Shown here: positions 63,165 through 64,000 of the stretch, piece after piece | Numbering within the stretch: position 1 is the first letter of the stretch | Layout of the letters: each line of letters starts with the position of its first letter | NCBI RefSeq assembly: GCF_004114915.1 | Contig: NZ_CP022219.1 | Coordinates: 6,788,501-6,852,500 of the forward strand | Source of the DNA: Bradyrhizobium guangxiense | GTDB lineage: Bacteria; Pseudomonadota; Alphaproteobacteria; Rhizobiales; Xanthobacteraceae | Length of the DNA: 64,000 nucleotides | Direction: 5' to 3' | Made by a program: the position numbers and the translations under genes | The notes under the pieces: model-generated | Told to the model about the DNA's origin: nothing | Seen by the model: only the letters and a program-made list of their open reading frames with translations | Database searches by the model: none

Positions 63165-64000
63165 CTATTCGGAAGGCCGGTTGCGCTGACGATCGCTGTA
63201 CAGCTTCATGATCGCCGCCGCGGTCTCCTCGATGGAGCGACGCGTGACGTCCAGCAGCGGCCAATCATGCTTGGCACTCAGCTTGCGCGCGAACGCGACC
63301 TCCTCGGTGACGGACTGCTTGTCGGTATAGCTGTCGCTGCCGCTACCGGATTCGGCTCCCATGGAGAGCAGGCGATTCTGCCGGATCTGGATCAGGCGTT
63401 CCGGCGTCGCGTGCAGGCTGACGACCAGTGGCCGCGTCAGCGTCTCCAATTGCGAGGGCACCGCGATGCCGGGAACCAGCGGGACGTTGGCGGTACGGAT
63501 GCCGCGATTGGCGAGATAGATCGACGTCGGCGTCTTCGAGGTGCGGGACACGCCGACCAGCACGACATCGGCCTCGTCGAGACCTTCGACATGCTGGCCG
63601 TCGTCATGGATCATCGTGTAGTTCAGCGCGTCGATGCGCTTGAAATATTCCGCGTTGAGGACGTGCTGAGCGCCGACGCGGCCCGTGGTCGCAGCCCCGA
63701 GATAGGCTTCGAACAGCTGCATCACCGGGCCGATGATCGACAGGCTCGGAACATTGATCTCCTTGCACTTGTCCTCGAGCCTGGAGACCAGATCCTTCTC
63801 CAGCAGCGTGAACAGCACGATCCCCGGCGCCTCCTCGATCTCGTCGAGCACGCGATCGAGCTGCTTCTGGCTGCGCACCAGCGGATAGACATGCTCGACC
63901 GGCGTCACATTGGCGTACTGGGCTGCGACCGCGCGCGCCACGGTGATCAGCGTCTCGCCGGTGGAGTCGGAGACCAGGTGCAGATGGAAATAATTGTTCG
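63165..64000 (-). CDS. ppsR: PEP synthetase regulatory protein / DUF299 (5' end beyond window)
   Basis: The frame runs to the window edge; the sequence reads back through [21 protein letters not shown] at 63990-63929, so only the first few codons are missing. The visible part is about 278 residues. Family features: P-loop [18 protein letters not shown] and [15 protein letters not shown]. These bifunctional kinase/phosphorylases control phosphoenolpyruvate synthase or pyruvate phosphate dikinase through an ADP-dependent threonine phosphorylation. It heads the maf-coaE run. Confidence 0.93.
   Translation of the reverse strand, partial: NNYFHLHLVSDSTGETLITVARAVAAQYANVTPVEHVYPLVRSQKQLDRVLDEIEEAPGIVLFTLLEKDLVSRLEDKCKEINVPSLSIIGPVMQLFEAYLGAATTGRVGAQHVLNAEYFKRIDALNYTMIHDDGQHVEGLDEADVVLVGVSRTSKTPTSIYLANRGIRTANVPLVPGIAVPSQLETLTRPLVVSLHATPERLIQIRQNRLLSMGAESGSGSDSYTDKQSVTEEVAFARKLSAKHDWPLLDVTRRSIEETAAAIMKLYSDRQRNRPSE

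Overview
The window looks like chromosome of a Bradyrhizobium-type alphaproteobacterium (Nitrobacteraceae). The flanks are GC-rich with GC-ending codons. They carry gene neighbourhoods typical of that group: a Tad/Cpa pilus cluster, hslV-GNAT-DUF2585-hslU, hisB-DUF2628-hisH-hisA-hisF-hisE-coaA, and Smr-mltA-Tim44/secB/dnaQ/coaE/maf/PPSR. The genus is inferred from gene content and composition; no rRNA is present to confirm it.

Left flank (1-5170): the end of cpaB, then cpaC, cpaD and cpaE (secretin, lipoprotein, MinD/ParA-like localiser) on the plus strand. A convergent tadD-like TPR lipoprotein and a PilZ protein follow.

Island (about 5272-41476, 36.2 kb): a mobile element splits comM (yifB, Mg-chelatase-like AAA+ ATPase) after codon 34. 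An imperfect 13-bp direct repeat (11/13 identical) marks the two junctions, and joining there restores a 512-codon comM exactly in frame. A large serine recombinase (39656-41410) sits at the right end and a family-B DNA polymerase at the left end. The polymerase has the three 3'-5' exonuclease motifs and motifs A, B and a TTDG-type C, and it resembles the primer-independent piPolBs of pipolins. Next to it is a tight cluster of an HNH nuclease and three PD-(D/E)XK-type proteins. Then come an HUH Rep-like operon, a DNA-repair block (SRAP/HMCES, two zinc-finger proteins, a LigD-type ligase) and an ECF41 sigma factor with its AhpD-like partner and two textbook ECF41 promoters. A regulatory block follows (wHTH-TPR protein, two receivers, HWE kinase) with three copies of a roughly 110-bp repeat. 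The remainder holds an XRE repressor with operator palindromes, a membrane J-domain protein, a MICAL-like flavoprotein with a membrane tail, a decaying NACHT NTPase, and a HEPN-NB-ARC-TPR-double-cold-shock protein. A small serine recombinase and two unknown genes complete it. No conjugation, phage-structural or tRNA genes were seen. Base composition is visibly more AT-rich than the flanks and uneven, so the island is probably a mosaic.

Right flank (41490-64000): the 3' part of comM, which has picked up an island-encoded start codon; a secreted unknown; a hybrid histidine kinase; a phosphatase-family protein; an AI-2E-family transporter; a zinc-ribbon protein; coaA; histidine biosynthesis; HslUV protease; cell-wall, membrane and secretion genes; dnaQ, coaE and maf; and the start-truncated PPSR gene.

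The most interesting reading is a pipolin-like element that uses a serine integrase to target comM, and that carries its own polymerase, a Rep-like protein and several candidate defence modules.
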